A stretch of DNA of 64,000 nt from Bradyrhizobium manausense (GCF_018130615.1 NZ_JAFCKB010000024.1:62001-126000); one strand, 5' to 3'; counted from the first letter of the stretch, positions 44,925 through 56,015 are shown. The notes: generated from the sequence alone by a model not told the origin. Translations and numbers: made by a program.

Positions 44925-45983
44925 TCAGTTCTTCAGCACGATGCGGCCGACGACCTTGCCGGCGCGGAGCTCGTCGATCCACTTCTGGACATCGCCCATC
45001 GGCTCTTCACGCATCGGCGTCGGCTTGATCTTGCCGGCGCGGGCGAGCGCCATCAGTTCGTGGGCTTCCGCGAGCGTGCCGACCATGAAGCCTTCGACGG
45101 TGAGGCGCTTGTAGACCCATTGCACCATCGGCAGCGTGAACTGGCCGCCCATCAGGCCGGAGACCACGACCTTGCCGCCGCGCGCGGCGACCGCGACCGC
45201 AAAAGCCATCGATTTCTCGTTGCCGGCGAAATCGACGACCTCGTCGAAACCGCCGTCGGTCTCCTTCAGGATACGCTTGATCACGTCGGGCTCGGACGGA
45301 TCGTAGGCGTTGGCCGCGCCGTTCTTCAGCGCGGTGTCGCGCGCGGCCGGCGACAGATCGGCAACCGTGATCGGCTGCTTGAACATCGCCTGCGCGAACG
45401 ACAGGCCCATCATGCCGACGCCGCCGAGACCGACCAGCAGCAAGTTGCGCTGACGCGGACGGTCGACCAGGCGCTTGAGCGCACCGTAGGCGGTAACGCC
45501 GGAGCACATCAGGGTTGCGGCCTGGTTGACGGGCAGGGGATCGTAATCGAGCAGATATTTCGCGTCGGGCACCAGCACGTGGGTGGCGAAGCCGCCGTCG
45601 ATGGAGACGCCGAGGAAACGCTGCTTGGCGCAAAGATTTTCGTCGCCATTCTTGCAGTCGCGGCACTGGCCGCAGCCGATCCAGGGAAACACCGCCTTCT
45701 TGGTTCCGACGAGGCTCGCCGGCACGTCGGGCCCGACTTCGTCGACGACGCCGGCGATCTCGTGGCCGAGCGTGAACGGCAGCGACATGCCGCGCGTGGT
45801 GTCGAGCTTCTTGCCGCCGCCGAGATCGGCGTAGCCGTCCTGGATGTGCAGGTCGGAATGGCAGAGGCCGCAGCGCTCGATGCGCACCAGCACCTCACGT
45901 CCCTGCGGCTTCGGCGTATCGACGATGGTCTCGCACAAGGGCGCATCGAACTTGACCAGCGACTGCCGACGCATCAACGCCAT
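44925..45983 (-). CDS. Zinc-dependent alcohol dehydrogenase (MDR family)
   Basis: 352 residues from ATG 45983 with a strong GGAGG site; the open frame upstream belongs to no sensible start. The catalytic zinc ligands are in CGLCHSD and GHE, and the structural zinc is CGQCRDCKNGDENLC. The NAD-binding loop is LLVGLGGVGMMGL. Length and motifs match alcohol dehydrogenases of the AdhP type. It lies 25 bases after rsmA and may be the last gene of that operon. Substrate unknown. Confidence 0.92.
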   Translation of the reverse strand: MALMRRQSLVKFDAPLCETIVDTPKPQGREVLVRIERCGLCHSDLHIQDGYADLGGGKKLDTTRGMSLPFTLGHEIAGVVDEVGPDVPASLVGTKKAVFPWIGCGQCRDCKNGDENLCAKQRFLGVSIDGGFATHVLVPDAKYLLDYDPLPVNQAATLMCSGVTAYGALKRLVDRPRQRNLLLVGLGGVGMMGLSFAQAMFKQPITVADLSPAARDTALKNGAANAYDPSEPDVIKRILKETDGGFDEVVDFAGNEKSMAFAVAVAARGGKVVVSGLMGGQFTLPMVQWVYKRLTVEGFMVGTLAEAHELMALARAGKIKPTPMREEPMGDVQKWIDELRAGKVVGRIVLKN

Positions 45984-46008
45984 TTTCTTTCCTCCGGAAT
46001 ATGAATTG

Positions 46009-46863
46009 TCAGGTTTCGCTGCGTATATCCGCCAATTCACGCGCCATGGCAACAAAGCCGGAGATCGGAATGGTCTCGGCGCGCCGCGTCGCATCGACGC
46101 CGGCCGCTTGCGCAAGCCGTGTGGGATCGACACCGAGCGATTTCAGGCTCTGCCGCAGCATTTTCCGGCGCTGGCCGAACGCGGCGGCTGCGACCTGTTC
46201 GAGCATCTTGCGATCGCAGGGCAGAGGCTCCGCGCGCGGCTTGAGGCGCACGACGGAGGAGGTGACTTTCGGCGGTGGCACGAAGGCGGATGGAGAAATG
46301 TCGAACAGGATCTTTGTCTCGCAGCGCCAGTTGGCGAGCACACCGAGCCGGCCATAAGCCTCCTCGTCCTCGCGCGCGACGATGCGCTCGCCGACCTCGC
46401 GCTGAAACATCAGCACCATCATGTCGTACCAGGGCGGCCAAGGCTCGGTGGTGAGCCAGTTGATCAGAAGCTGGGTCGCGATGTTGTAGGGCAGGTTCGC
46501 GACAATCTTGGCACGCTCGCCCGCGAGCAGCGGGCGCGGATCGAAGCTCATGGCATCGCCATGCACGATCTCGAGCCGGCCGGGATAGCGCGCGGAAATA
46601 TCCTGCAGGGCGGGAATCGCGCGCTCGTCATGCTCGATCGCGATGACGCGTCTGGCGCCGAGCGCGAGCAGCGCGCGTGTCAACCCGCCCGGGCCCGGAC
46701 CGATCTCGACGATGGTGCTCTCTTCGAGCGGCGCCGCCGCGCGCGCGATGCGTGCCGTGAGATTGAGATCGAGCAGAAAGTTCTGGCCCAGCGATTTGCG
46801 CGCCGACAGCGCGTGCTGGCGAATGACCTCGCGAAGCGGCGGGAGGTCGTCGATCGCGCTCAT
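46009..46863 (-). CDS. rsmA: 16S rRNA (adenine1518/1519-N6)-dimethyltransferase
   Basis: 284 residues from ATG 46863, which overlaps the pdxA stop (TGATG). It shows [10 protein letters not shown], the SAM motif [23 protein letters not shown], the catalytic [11 protein letters not shown] and the [11 protein letters not shown] motif. It dimethylates two adjacent adenines of helix 45 in 16S rRNA during 30S assembly. Loss gives kasugamycin resistance in other bacteria. Confidence 0.96.
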   Translation of the reverse strand: MSAIDDLPPLREVIRQHALSARKSLGQNFLLDLNLTARIARAAAPLEESTIVEIGPGPGGLTRALLALGARRVIAIEHDERAIPALQDISARYPGRLEIVHGDAMSFDPRPLLAGERAKIVANLPYNIATQLLINWLTTEPWPPWYDMMVLMFQREVGERIVAREDEEAYGRLGVLANWRCETKILFDISPSAFVPPPKVTSSVVRLKPRAEPLPCDRKMLEQVAAAAFGQRRKMLRQSLKSLGVDPTRLAQAAGVDATRRAETIPISGFVAMARELADIRSET

Positions 46864-47873
46864 CAGGGCGTCGCAGCCGCCATGCGGCTCGCCAGCTTCA
46901 GCGCGGCAATCAGGCTCGCGGGGTTCGCTTTGCCGGTGCCGGCAATGTCGAAGGCGGTGCCGTGATCGGGCGAGGTGCGGATGAAGGGCAGGCCGAGCGT
47001 GACGTTGACGGCATCGTCGAACGCCACGGTCTTGATCGGGATCAGCGCCTGATCGTGATACATGCAGACCGCGCAATCATAGGTGTCGCGTGCGGCCTCG
47101 TGGAACATGGTGTCGGCGGGCAGCGGGCCCCTGGCGTCGATGCCGTCGTTGCGCAACGCCTTGAGCGCCGGTGCGATCACGGTTTGCTCCTCATGGCCGA
47201 GCGAGCCGTCCTCGCCGGCATGGGGATTGAGCCCGGAGATCGCAATGCGGGGACGGGCAATGCCGAAGTGAGATCTGAGCTCGGTCGCGACGATGCGCAC
47301 GGTTGAGACGATGAGATCGCTGGTGAGCTGGGCGAGAGCATCCCGCAAGGATACGTGGATCGTCACCGGCACGACCGCGAGCCGTGGCGACCACAGCATC
47401 ATCACAGGCTGCGGTACGTGGCCGTCCGTGCTTGCGAGCTCGGCCAGGAATTCGGTGTGACCGGGATGGCGGAAGCCGGCGCGATAGAGCACGCTCTTGG
47501 CGATCGGGTTGGTGACGACGGCGCTGGCACGGCCGGCGCGCACGTCGCTGACAGCCTGACGGATCGAGGCGAGTGCAGCCGGCGCGCTCGAAGCATCGGG
47601 CTTGCCCGGGGCGGCGGTCGCATGCTCGCCGGTCGCAACCACGGGCAGGGCGTCAGTGAAGGCGGCTGCGGCTTCGGCCGGGCTCACGGCCGCGATGCGG
47701 ATATCAACACCGAGGGCGCTGGCGCGCTGCGCGATCAATGCGTCGTCGCCGAGCAGGTAGAATGCGGGCAACCCGAGCTCGCGGCGCCTGAGCCACGCCG
47801 CGATGGTGATGTCGGGGCCGATGCCGGCCGGCTCTCCGAGCGTCAGTGCGAGGGGCTTTGCGGGAGCGGCCAT
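46863..47873 (-). CDS. pdxA: 4-hydroxythreonine-4-phosphate dehydrogenase
   Basis: 336 residues from ATG 47873 ([21 protein letters not shown]), overlapping the surA stop (TGATG). It has the metal-binding histidines seen in [14 protein letters not shown] and in [17 protein letters not shown]. It oxidises 4-phosphohydroxythreonine in pyridoxal phosphate synthesis. surA-pdxA-rsmA is a standard order. Confidence 0.95.
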   Translation of the reverse strand: MAAPAKPLALTLGEPAGIGPDITIAAWLRRRELGLPAFYLLGDDALIAQRASALGVDIRIAAVSPAEAAAAFTDALPVVATGEHATAAPGKPDASSAPAALASIRQAVSDVRAGRASAVVTNPIAKSVLYRAGFRHPGHTEFLAELASTDGHVPQPVMMLWSPRLAVVPVTIHVSLRDALAQLTSDLIVSTVRIVATELRSHFGIARPRIAISGLNPHAGEDGSLGHEEQTVIAPALKALRNDGIDARGPLPADTMFHEAARDTYDCAVCMYHDQALIPIKTVAFDDAVNVTLGLPFIRTSPDHGTAFDIAGTGKANPASLIAALKLASRMAAATP

Positions 47874-48805
47874 CAGCGGTTGCGATATTCGATCATCGCC
47901 GCCTTGCGGAGCTCGTCGAGATAGGCCCTCTGGGTCTTCTCGTACTTCTCCGTATACATCTTCTCGCGGATCTCGCGCTTCTTCGGCGTATCGATCGTGG
48001 TCGGCTTGCGCGAGCACAGCACGACCATCTCGATGCCCGCCTTGGTCACCTCGGGGGCGGTGAGGTGGCCGATCGGCGTGTCGTCGAGCACCTTGCGGAG
48101 CGGCTCGGGCAGGTCGGCGGTGGTCTTGGTGACGCTCTCGCGAATGGTGGCGTTCGGCGTCGAGCGGAACAGCGAATTGGCTTCCTCGCAGCTTCCGATA
48201 CGCGCGCGATATTGCTCGGCTTCCTTCATCCGCGTCTCCTGGAAGGCGGAGGACGAGCCACGCGGCACGATCAGCACGATCGGCTGCATCTTGTATTCGG
48301 TGCCCTCGATCTGGAGCTTCTCGTCCCCGCTTTCCCGCACCTTGTCGGCGACGTCCTTCTCGCCGATCAACAGCTTCTCCTTGAAGCGGCCGCGCACGAG
48401 GCTGGTCCAGACCATTTCGGACTTCATGCGGCTCTTGATGGTGTCGGGGCGCACGCCTTTGCTCTCGAGCGACTTGGTGAGCTGATCGGGCGAGATGCGC
48501 ATGCGCTGCGCCATGCCTTCGTAGGACTGGTTGACATCGGAAGCAGTGGGGTCGACGCCGTATTTCTTGCCTTCCTTCAACTTGATCTTGTCGTCGATCA
48601 GCATGTTGATGACGTCCTGCCGGCTCGGGGTCTTCTGCGTCGTCAACTGTTCGAGCTTGGAGCGCTGCTCGACGTCGAAATCGGTGATGGGATCGCCGTT
48701 GACCATGACGACGATGTTCTGCGCTCGCGCTGGCGCGCCGGCGAGAGCCAGGACGGTACCGAGAACGAGAAGGAGGAGACGGAAAACAGGCAATGGGGTC
48801 GTCAT
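47873..48805 (-). CDS. surA: SurA-like periplasmic chaperone/peptidyl-prolyl isomerase
   Basis: 310 residues from ATG 48805; ATG 48820 is also possible. The signal peptide ends AGAPARAQ. The SurA N-terminal domain starts IVVMVNGDPITDFDVEQRSKLEQL and continues with INMLIDDKIKLKEGKKYG. The parvulin part is shortened and less conserved than in E. coli SurA (428 residues, two parvulin domains), so isomerase activity is doubtful and chaperone activity more likely. It assists outer-membrane proteins such as LptD, encoded just upstream. Confidence 0.9.
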   Translation of the reverse strand: MTTPLPVFRLLLLVLGTVLALAGAPARAQNIVVMVNGDPITDFDVEQRSKLEQLTTQKTPSRQDVINMLIDDKIKLKEGKKYGVDPTASDVNQSYEGMAQRMRISPDQLTKSLESKGVRPDTIKSRMKSEMVWTSLVRGRFKEKLLIGEKDVADKVRESGDEKLQIEGTEYKMQPIVLIVPRGSSSAFQETRMKEAEQYRARIGSCEEANSLFRSTPNATIRESVTKTTADLPEPLRKVLDDTPIGHLTAPEVTKAGIEMVVLCSRKPTTIDTPKKREIREKMYTEKYEKTQRAYLDELRKAAMIEYRNR

Positions 48806-48847
48806 GGTTGTCGCTCGCATGTCAGCCGAGCAGGGCACGCGATCGGG

Positions 48848-51334
48848 TCACGGCGTGTAGCTCGAACCGCTTGTCCCCGAGGAGTTTGCCAGCGTTCGCA
48901 GGCCGATCTGGAACATGAACGCGTGGCTCAGCACGGGCGGCGTGGTGCCCGCGGAATAGCTATACGAAGTTACATAGTTCGCCGCCAGCACGAAGCAATC
49001 GTCGACATAGCCGGCGCCGAGCACATACTGATTGATCTTGTTGGCCTCGAGGTCCCAACGGGCCGAGCCCGTCACCACCCAATTGGTCGCAACCTTGATC
49101 GAGCCCGACGTCAGGATGCCCTCGCGGCGGGTCAGGTAGCCGAGTTCCGGCTGCGGCGCGTAATTGCCGTACATCACGGCGACCGACCAGCGATTGAAGT
49201 TGGCGCGGCCTTCGGCTTCGAAGCGCTGGACGTTCCAGGTCTGCTCATCCATGCGGGAGCGGACGCTGAACGTATAGGTGCTGTTCGGCGAGTAGGCGGC
49301 GCTCGCCACGTAATCCGAGCGCGGCTTGTCGAGGCCGGAATTGATGCCGGTATTGATGGAGTCCTGCACCGCGTAGGAGTTCATGCCGAACAGCTGGTAG
49401 GACTGGCCGAACAGCACCTTGACGGCGCCGCCCCTGTCGAACTGCGTGGTCGCCTGCACGCCGACATTGGCGCGGCCGCCGCCCTCGACGCGATCGTAGC
49501 CGGAGAACTTGTCGACGCTGAACAGGTTCGAGGCGTCGAACACCATGCTCTGCGCATCCTCATTCGGAAGCTTGCCGGCATAGGTTTCGTTCGGGCGGAT
49601 GATGATCTGCGCGATCGGCTCGATGGTCGTCGAGCCCCAGGGCTGAACGTTGATGAAGGGATAGCGGTATTCGAGGCCCACGGTCGGCATCAGGCGGAAC
49701 GCCTGAGTGTCGCCGACGGGCAAGTAGTTCGACACGCCCGGCTGGTTGGAGACGTCGGCGTTGATCGCGTCGGCGCGCAGGATCGCGAACGGCGTCCAGA
49801 TCTCGCCGAACGGATCGGTGAAGGACTTGCGCCACTGCGCCTCCGCCGTCAGGCGGGTGTAGGTGCCGGGGAAGCCGCGCAGCAGGCACTGCGACGGCGT
49901 GCGCGCGAGCGGATCGGCCGAGGTCGTCGTGCACAGGCCGCTGGTGTTGGCCGTCGTCGTGATCGGATCGAATGCCGCATCGTTACGCGTCAAATTGACG
50001 AAGTTGGTCTTGTAGGAGACCTCGCCGCCGAAGACCGGATAGTTGAGCACGTTCGAGTAGTCGATCACGGGATAGACGACCGGAACCTGCTGCTGGTTGC
50101 CCGAGAAGCTCGTCCAGTACATCGTGCGCGCGTCGAAGAAGCTGCGATTGCCGACGCCGGTCAGATAGAGCTGCGACAGCGCATCCGTCGGCAGGTTCAG
50201 GAACGAGCCGAGCGGATCACGATAGGCCGACAGCCGGTAGTCCGACATGAAATAGTAGTCGGAGAGTAGAACGCCGTCCCAGCCCCAGACCCATTTGTCA
50301 TTCAGCGCGAACTGGCCCTTGGTCTCGACGCCGCCGCGGAACTGGCGGTCGCCCGGCTGGCCGGCGAAATTGCCGGGGTTGAGCTGGTCGATGCCGTAGA
50401 CGCGAACCTGGTAGGCGCCGTCCATCAGGCGCTGGCGGAATTCGGCCTGGAACAGCACGCCCTGCTTGGAGGTGATGCGCGGGCTGAAGGTCGCGTCCAT
50501 GTCGGGCGCGATCGCCCAGTAAAACGGGACTTCGACGCCGTAGCCGAACGCCGTGTAGGAAGTGAAGCCCGGCATCAGGAAGCCGGTCTTGCGCTTCACG
50601 GTCGGGTCGGGCGTCGAGAAGTAGGGCATGTAGGCGATCGGCACACCGAAGAACTCGAGCTGTGCCGTCTCGAAATACAGCATCTTCTCCTGCTGGTCGT
50701 GGATGATGCGGGCACCCTTGACCTGCCAGAGCGGGGGCTTCTTCGGGTCGTCCTTACACGGCGCGCAGGCCGTGTAGACGCCGTTCTCGAACACCGTGTA
50801 GTTGCCGCTTGAGCGGTCGGCGCGGGTCGCGGCCATGCGGGTCTGGTCGGCGGTGTCCACGCGCAGCGAATCGACGAAACCGTCGCGGTAGTCGTCGGAG
50901 AGATCCAGGATCTCGGCATAGGTGATCTTGCCGTCGGCATCCGTCATGCGGATGTTGCCTTCGGCATGCAGCCGCTTGGTCTTCTGATCGTAGATGACCC
51001 GGTCGGCCTCGACGCTGGTGCCGTTGTAGAACAGCTGGACGTTGCCGACGGCCGAGACGCGCGAATTGTTGTAGTCGTAATCGACCTCGGTCGCCTGCAC
51101 GAGCATCTGCCCGTCATTGGCGGCCTTGGGCGGCGTCGGACGGGGCGGCCGCGGATTGTAGGTGAAGCTCTGGGCGGCGGCCGGCGCCACCGCGGCAAGA
51201 TCCATCATGCCGGCGAGCGAGGTGACGGCGACGACGGCCAGCAGGAGCTTGCGGATGGACAAGCCGCCCCCGTTCGCGCGCACCAGGGTGCGCGGCGCCC
51301 AGCCAGGCATCTGTCCTCGGCGGACGGCCGTCAC
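48848..51334 (-). CDS. lptD: LPS-assembly protein LptD
   Basis: 828 residues from GTG 51334, which has a strong GGAGGACGG site and overlaps the lptG stop (TAGTG). The ATG at 51310 with GAGGA is an alternative. An N-terminal signal region (LLLAVVAVTSLAGMMDLAAVAPAAAQ) leads to an OstA/LptA-type beta-jellyroll (LVQATEVDYDYNNSRVSAVGNVQLFYNG), a Cys pair (CAPC), then a long LptD barrel ending in SYTP. It inserts LPS into the outer leaflet, working with LptF/G/C/A/B and LptE. Confidence 0.95.
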   Translation of the reverse strand: MTAVRRGQMPGWAPRTLVRANGGGLSIRKLLLAVVAVTSLAGMMDLAAVAPAAAQSFTYNPRPPRPTPPKAANDGQMLVQATEVDYDYNNSRVSAVGNVQLFYNGTSVEADRVIYDQKTKRLHAEGNIRMTDADGKITYAEILDLSDDYRDGFVDSLRVDTADQTRMAATRADRSSGNYTVFENGVYTACAPCKDDPKKPPLWQVKGARIIHDQQEKMLYFETAQLEFFGVPIAYMPYFSTPDPTVKRKTGFLMPGFTSYTAFGYGVEVPFYWAIAPDMDATFSPRITSKQGVLFQAEFRQRLMDGAYQVRVYGIDQLNPGNFAGQPGDRQFRGGVETKGQFALNDKWVWGWDGVLLSDYYFMSDYRLSAYRDPLGSFLNLPTDALSQLYLTGVGNRSFFDARTMYWTSFSGNQQQVPVVYPVIDYSNVLNYPVFGGEVSYKTNFVNLTRNDAAFDPITTTANTSGLCTTTSADPLARTPSQCLLRGFPGTYTRLTAEAQWRKSFTDPFGEIWTPFAILRADAINADVSNQPGVSNYLPVGDTQAFRLMPTVGLEYRYPFINVQPWGSTTIEPIAQIIIRPNETYAGKLPNEDAQSMVFDASNLFSVDKFSGYDRVEGGGRANVGVQATTQFDRGGAVKVLFGQSYQLFGMNSYAVQDSINTGINSGLDKPRSDYVASAAYSPNSTYTFSVRSRMDEQTWNVQRFEAEGRANFNRWSVAVMYGNYAPQPELGYLTRREGILTSGSIKVATNWVVTGSARWDLEANKINQYVLGAGYVDDCFVLAANYVTSYSYSAGTTPPVLSHAFMFQIGLRTLANSSGTSGSSYTP

Positions 51335-52431
51335 TATCCGTCCTCCAGATACAGCAAGGCCAAAAAGCCGGTGAGGCCGCCCACCACTACGGGCAACCAC
51401 GCCGCAGCGATCGGATGCATCAACTCAGCCTTGCTCAAGTCTTCAGTCACTTTCGACAGAACGTAGAGCAGAAAGCCTGCGCCCACGCCACTCAAAACCA
51501 TCTTCTGTACGCCGCCCATCCGGAAGAAGCGCAGCGACACGGAAGCCGCGAGCATCACCATGGCGGCGAGCAAAAACGGCTGTGCCAGCAGCTTGTAATA
51601 CTGGAGTCGATAACCCGCTGTCGCGAACCCCGAGCTCTCTGACGAGCGGATGTAGCTCGGCAGTTGCCAAAAGGACACAGTCTCGGGTGTGGAAAAGCTG
51701 TTGCGAACCTGCGCTTCGGTCAGCGTCGTCGGAATCTCCAGGCTGGCCTGGTCGACCGGCGGGGAATCGAGCGAGAAGCGGCGCACGCCCTTGAACAGCC
51801 AATGGCCGGCCTCGAGCGTCGCCTCGCGCGCCTCGATCCGCTCCTTGAAGTGCTGCTCTGTGTCAAACCGGAACAGGGTGAGCCCCGTCAGCCGGACGCC
51901 CTGCTGCTCGCTGCGCGCCGCGTTGATGATGGTCTGGCCGTCGCTGGTGACCTGGTTGAGCCAGAAGCCCGAAGCGTCCTGAATGCCGCCGCCGGGCGCC
52001 GAGCCGAACAGCTCGGCTTCCATGCGCTTGGAGAGCTCGCGCAAGTTCGCCGACGTCGGATTGTAGGCGACGGTGGCGATCACCCCGATCAGCAGCGCGC
52101 TGCCGAGCGCCGGCGCGACGATCTGCCAGGCCGAGATGCCGGCGGCGCGCGCGACCACGAGCTCGAGCCGGCGGGAAAGGTCGAGATAGCAGACCATGGC
52201 GCCGATCAGCATGCAGAACGGCGTCAGCTTCTCCAGCAATTGCGGTACCCGGAACAGTGAGGTCTCGGCCACCATGATCGCGGAGGCGGACGCAAGCCCT
52301 GAAGTCTTGCGCACCATCTCGATGTAGTCGACCAGCACCAGCAGCAGGAAAATGCTCGCGAACACGCCGAGTGCGGCGACCACGAAGCGGCCGGCGAAAT
52401 AGCGCCCGAGCGTGTTGGTCAGCATGCTCAT
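51334..52431 (-). CDS. lptG: LPS export ABC transporter permease LptG
   Basis: 365 residues from ATG 52431 (MSMLTNTLGRYFAGRFVVAALG), overlapping the lptF stop (ATGA). It has six TM helices split by a periplasmic jellyroll region and closes with LYVLSKVTEDLSKAELMHPIAAAWLPVVV. With LptF and the LptB ATPase (not in the window) it extracts LPS from the inner membrane. Its stop overlaps lptD's GTG. Confidence 0.94.
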   Translation of the reverse strand: MSMLTNTLGRYFAGRFVVAALGVFASIFLLLVLVDYIEMVRKTSGLASASAIMVAETSLFRVPQLLEKLTPFCMLIGAMVCYLDLSRRLELVVARAAGISAWQIVAPALGSALLIGVIATVAYNPTSANLRELSKRMEAELFGSAPGGGIQDASGFWLNQVTSDGQTIINAARSEQQGVRLTGLTLFRFDTEQHFKERIEAREATLEAGHWLFKGVRRFSLDSPPVDQASLEIPTTLTEAQVRNSFSTPETVSFWQLPSYIRSSESSGFATAGYRLQYYKLLAQPFLLAAMVMLAASVSLRFFRMGGVQKMVLSGVGAGFLLYVLSKVTEDLSKAELMHPIAAAWLPVVVGGLTGFLALLYLEDG

Positions 52432-53597
52432 GCGGTGGCCGGCCGTCCGAACAGCCGCGCGATGCGCGCGTTCGACCTGTTGATGGCTTCCATCAGGCCG
52501 GGCGGCGGCTCGACCACGATGCCGCCGATGATCATCCACAGCCCGGCGCCGATGGCCCCGAGAACCATCGCGTATTGCACCAGCACCGGGCCGGTCGATT
52601 TCACCGCCATCACCGAGCAGGCAAAGCCCGCCATGCGCAGGCCGAACACCGCGAGGATCGAGGAGCCGATCGAGAAATTGCGGCTCTGGCGGGTGGTGCG
52701 CGGCGCGCCGAGGAAGGCGAAGGTCAGCACGGCAAAGGCAAACGGATAGATCGGCGCCAGCAGGCTGTCATGCAGCGCCGAACGGAACTGCCCGGGAATC
52801 TGCTTGTAGACCGGATCGTCCTCGGACGGCGAGAACAGCTCCCACAGATAGCGCTCGCGGATGCCGAGGGTGACGTCGTGGCCTTGGTTGCCGAACTTCG
52901 ACATGTCGAAACCGTAGCGGCCGAACGCCACCAGCGCAGGATCGCGCTTGCCGGCCTCGAAGCGCTGCAGATTGCCGTCCTTGAGCACCAGGAACGAGCC
53001 GTTCTCGTTCTTCACGACCTCGCCATGCTCGGCGACGATCGAGACGCGCTCGTTGGGATCGCGACGGTCGTCGATGAAGATGCCGTCGAGAATGCCGCCG
53101 GGCTTGCGCTCGCGAATGCGGATCGTGAGGTTCTTGTCGAGCTGGGCGAAGCGGCCGGGCTGCAGGATGTTGGTGAGCACGTCGGCGGTGATCTCTGCGT
53201 CCCATTGCTTGATCCGCCGCATGCCGTCGGGGGCGAGGTAGGCCGCGATGAAGGCGACCAGCAGCGCCACCACGCAGGTGGCGTAGAAGAACGGATAGAA
53301 CAGCCGGAACGGCGAGAAGCCGGCGGCATTCATCACGATGATCTCGGAATCGGTCGCGAGCTTGTTCAGCGTGTGCGAGATCGCGATCATCAGCGCGATC
53401 GGCGAGATGATCAGCACCAGCGCCGGGATCACGAGGCTGGTGATGCCGAGGAAGGTCATGATGGTTTGACCCTGGCTCGTCATCAGGTCGATGCCGCGCA
53501 ACGCCTGCGTAATCCAGATCACGCCGGTGAGGCTGACCAGGACGAGCGCAAACGACGCCAGCGTCGTGCGGAAAATATACCTGTCGATCGACCCCAT
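52428..53597 (-). CDS. lptF: LPS export ABC transporter permease LptF
   Basis: 389 residues. It opens MGSIDRYIFRTTLASFALVLVSLTGVIW, typical of LptF/YjgP, with six TM helices and a periplasmic beta domain (NPNERVSIVAEHGEVVKNENG). It is the first gene of the envelope operon lptF-lptG-lptD-surA-pdxA-rsmA. The whole set overlaps by one to four bases at most junctions. Confidence 0.95.
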   Translation of the reverse strand: MGSIDRYIFRTTLASFALVLVSLTGVIWITQALRGIDLMTSQGQTIMTFLGITSLVIPALVLIISPIALMIAISHTLNKLATDSEIIVMNAAGFSPFRLFYPFFYATCVVALLVAFIAAYLAPDGMRRIKQWDAEITADVLTNILQPGRFAQLDKNLTIRIRERKPGGILDGIFIDDRRDPNERVSIVAEHGEVVKNENGSFLVLKDGNLQRFEAGKRDPALVAFGRYGFDMSKFGNQGHDVTLGIRERYLWELFSPSEDDPVYKQIPGQFRSALHDSLLAPIYPFAFAVLTFAFLGAPRTTRQSRNFSIGSSILAVFGLRMAGFACSVMAVKSTGPVLVQYAMVLGAIGAGLWMIIGGIVVEPPPGLMEAINRSNARIARLFGRPATA

Positions 53598-53939
53598 GCG
53601 CTACCGCACGAATCCCACCAAAGCCCCAACGCGCGCACCGGAAGTTCTTCTGGCCAACCAATCCCCTGACGGGGATCCCCAAGGCCGGCCAATCACCTCT
53701 TCCGGAGGCTCACCTTCTCACTACCATCCCTTTGATCCGTCAACAAAATGGCTGACCCATGGCACCCTCAATATATGGTTAATATTTCCCTGGTTGTGAC
53801 CTGTCGGCCACGGGCGGTGCTTGGCAGCGACCGCGCCTCTGGCCCATAGTGGGGGCAGACGAGTGAATCGCCGTTCAGCTCCGGCTTTCGGCCGGTTCCC
53901 CCATTTGGCAAAAAGCCCCACGTTTTCGAGGAGTTACCC
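53598..53939. other. Divergent promoter region, lptF / pepA
   Basis: 342 bases with no gene. The centre (53760-53810) holds an AT-richer patch (tatatggttaatatttccctgg) suited to promoters for both directions. No operator was recognised. Confidence 0.45.
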
Positions 53940-55439
53940 ATGTCCGATGCCATCAAGGTCGGCTTCGTCCCGTTGGCCAGTGCCGCCCGTGGCATCCTGG
54001 TCGTGTTTTGTGACGACGCTCTGAAGCTCGGTCCGGCGACGGCCAAGGCGCTCGGGGGAGCTGGCGAGATCGTGAAGCGGGCGGCGGCCGCCGCCTCATT
54101 CAAGGGCAAGAGCGGCGCCGCCCTGGACATCCTGGCCCCCGAGGGCTTGAAGGCCGAGCGCCTGATCGTGATCGGGACCGGCAAGGCATCCGGCCTGAAG
54201 GGCAACGATTTCCTCAAATTCGGCGGCCTGGCGGCCAGCAAGCTCAAGACGGGCACGGCCGCCATGACCATCCTGGCGGAACTGGCCACCGGCGCCATGA
54301 CCAGCGAGCAGGCGGTTGCGATCGCCTCGGGCCTGCGCTTACGCGCCTACAAGTTCGACCGCTACAAGACCAAGAAGAAGGATGGCGAGGAGGGCGCCCT
54401 GCGCGCTGATGTTTCGCTCGCGGTCGGCGATGCGGCCGCTGCGAAAAAAGCCTTCGCTGCAGCCGCTGCGGTGGTCGACGGCGTCATCATCGCGCGCGAT
54501 CTCGTCAACGAGCCGCCGAACGTGCTGTACCCCGAGGAGTTCGCGCGCCGCGCCGGCCAGCTCAGGAAACTCGGCGTCAAGATCGAAGTGCTCGACGTCA
54601 AGGCGATGCAGAAGCTCGGCATGGGCGCGCTGCTCGGCGTCGGCCAGGGCTCGGCGCGGCCGAGCCGCACCGTGATCATGCGCTGGAACGGCGGCAAGGC
54701 GGGCGAGGCGCCGGTGGCCTTTGTCGGCAAGGGCGTCTGCTTCGACACCGGCGGCATCTCGATCAAGCCGGCCGGCAGCATGGAGGACATGAAGGGCGAC
54801 ATGGGCGGAGCGGCCTGTGTCGTCGGCCTGATGCACGCGCTCGCAGCGCGCAAGGCCAAGGTGAATGTGGTCGGCGCCATCGGCCTCGTCGAGAACATGC
54901 CCGACGGCAATGCGCAGCGGCCGGGCGACATCGTTACCTCGATGTCGGGACAGACCATCGAGATCATCAACACCGACGCGGAAGGCCGCCTCGTGCTGGC
55001 CGACGTGCTCTGGTACGTGGCCAAGAAGACCAAGCCGAAATTCATGGTGGACCTGGCGACGCTGACGGGCGCGATCGTGGTCGCGCTCGGCACCGATCAT
55101 GCCGGCATGTTCTCCAACAATGACGAGCTCGCCGAGCGCCTGCTCGCGGCCGGAATCGAGAGCGGTGAGAAGGTCTGGCGCCTGCCGCTCGGCCCCGAAT
55201 ACGACAAGCTGATCGATTCCCAGTTCGCCGACATGAAGAACACCGGCGGCCGTCACGGCGGCTCGATCACGGCGGCGCAGTTCCTGCAGCGCTTCGTCGA
55301 CGGCACCCCCTGGGCGCATCTCGACATCGCCGGCACCGCGATGGGCGCTCCCAAGACCGACATCAACCAGAGTTGGGGATCGGGCTACGGCGTCCGCCTG
55401 CTGGATCGTCTGGTGGCCGATCATTACGAGCGCAAATGA
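53940..55439 (+). CDS. pepA: Leucyl aminopeptidase (M17)
   Basis: 499 residues. The C-terminal catalytic domain has [27 protein letters not shown] (metal and catalytic Lys) and [12 protein letters not shown], all metal ligands present. PepA removes N-terminal Leu and other residues and in enterobacteria also acts as a DNA-binding recombination and regulatory factor (XerCD/carAB); whether that applies here is unknown. Its stop overlaps the holC start (ATGA). Confidence 0.95.
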   Translation: MSDAIKVGFVPLASAARGILVVFCDDALKLGPATAKALGGAGEIVKRAAAAASFKGKSGAALDILAPEGLKAERLIVIGTGKASGLKGNDFLKFGGLAASKLKTGTAAMTILAELATGAMTSEQAVAIASGLRLRAYKFDRYKTKKKDGEEGALRADVSLAVGDAAAAKKAFAAAAAVVDGVIIARDLVNEPPNVLYPEEFARRAGQLRKLGVKIEVLDVKAMQKLGMGALLGVGQGSARPSRTVIMRWNGGKAGEAPVAFVGKGVCFDTGGISIKPAGSMEDMKGDMGGAACVVGLMHALAARKAKVNVVGAIGLVENMPDGNAQRPGDIVTSMSGQTIEIINTDAEGRLVLADVLWYVAKKTKPKFMVDLATLTGAIVVALGTDHAGMFSNNDELAERLLAAGIESGEKVWRLPLGPEYDKLIDSQFADMKNTGGRHGGSITAAQFLQRFVDGTPWAHLDIAGTAMGAPKTDINQSWGSGYGVRLLDRLVADHYERK

Positions 55440-55888
55440 CGGAAGTGCTGTTTTACCATCTTCAAAACATGACGGTTGAGAACGTCTTGCCGCCGCTTCT
55501 CGAGAAATCGCTCGAGCGCGGCTGGCGCGTCGTGGTGCAGTCGACCTCGCCGGAGCGCGCCGATGCACTCGATGCGCACCTATGGACCTATCGCGACGAT
55601 TCCTTCCTGCCGCATGCGACATGGCGCGTGAACGATGTGGCCGACCAGCCGATCGTGCTGGCGATCGAGGCCGACAATCCGAACGGCGCCAATGTCCGTT
55701 TCCTTGTCGACAACGCCGCCTTGCCGCAGGATGCGGAGGGCTATGAGCGGATGGTGCTGCTGTTCAATGGCGATGACCCGGATGCGCTTGCTGCTGCCCG
55801 CAGCACCTGGACGGATTGCAAGACGCGCGGATTTGAGGTCACTTATTGGCAGGCCGACGAACGGGGTCGGTGGCAGCGGCGGAATTAG
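55436..55888 (+). CDS. holC: DNA polymerase III chi subunit
   Basis: 150 residues from ATG 55436, overlapping pepA's stop. It opens [35 protein letters not shown] and shows the [27 protein letters not shown] and [12 protein letters not shown] pieces typical of HolC. It links SSB to the clamp-loader complex. pepA-holC is a widespread pair. Confidence 0.92.
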   Translation: MTEVLFYHLQNMTVENVLPPLLEKSLERGWRVVVQSTSPERADALDAHLWTYRDDSFLPHATWRVNDVADQPIVLAIEADNPNGANVRFLVDNAALPQDAEGYERMVLLFNGDDPDALAAARSTWTDCKTRGFEVTYWQADERGRWQRRN

Positions 55889-56015
55889 CGGCCGTTCCCG
55901 ATTAATGATAATTTGGTCTTTCCCGGCCAAACTGGTTTCGGCCACCTTCGTGCCGCAAAGTGATGTTGGGACAATCGCTTAGGGCCTCTCCTTCATGCGG
56001 GGAATTTAGTTCATC

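Noticed and set aside
47846-50269. 807-codon open frame on the plus strand
   Set aside because: Antisense to lptD/surA, whose proteins are unmistakable; a long shadow frame typical of high-GC DNA.
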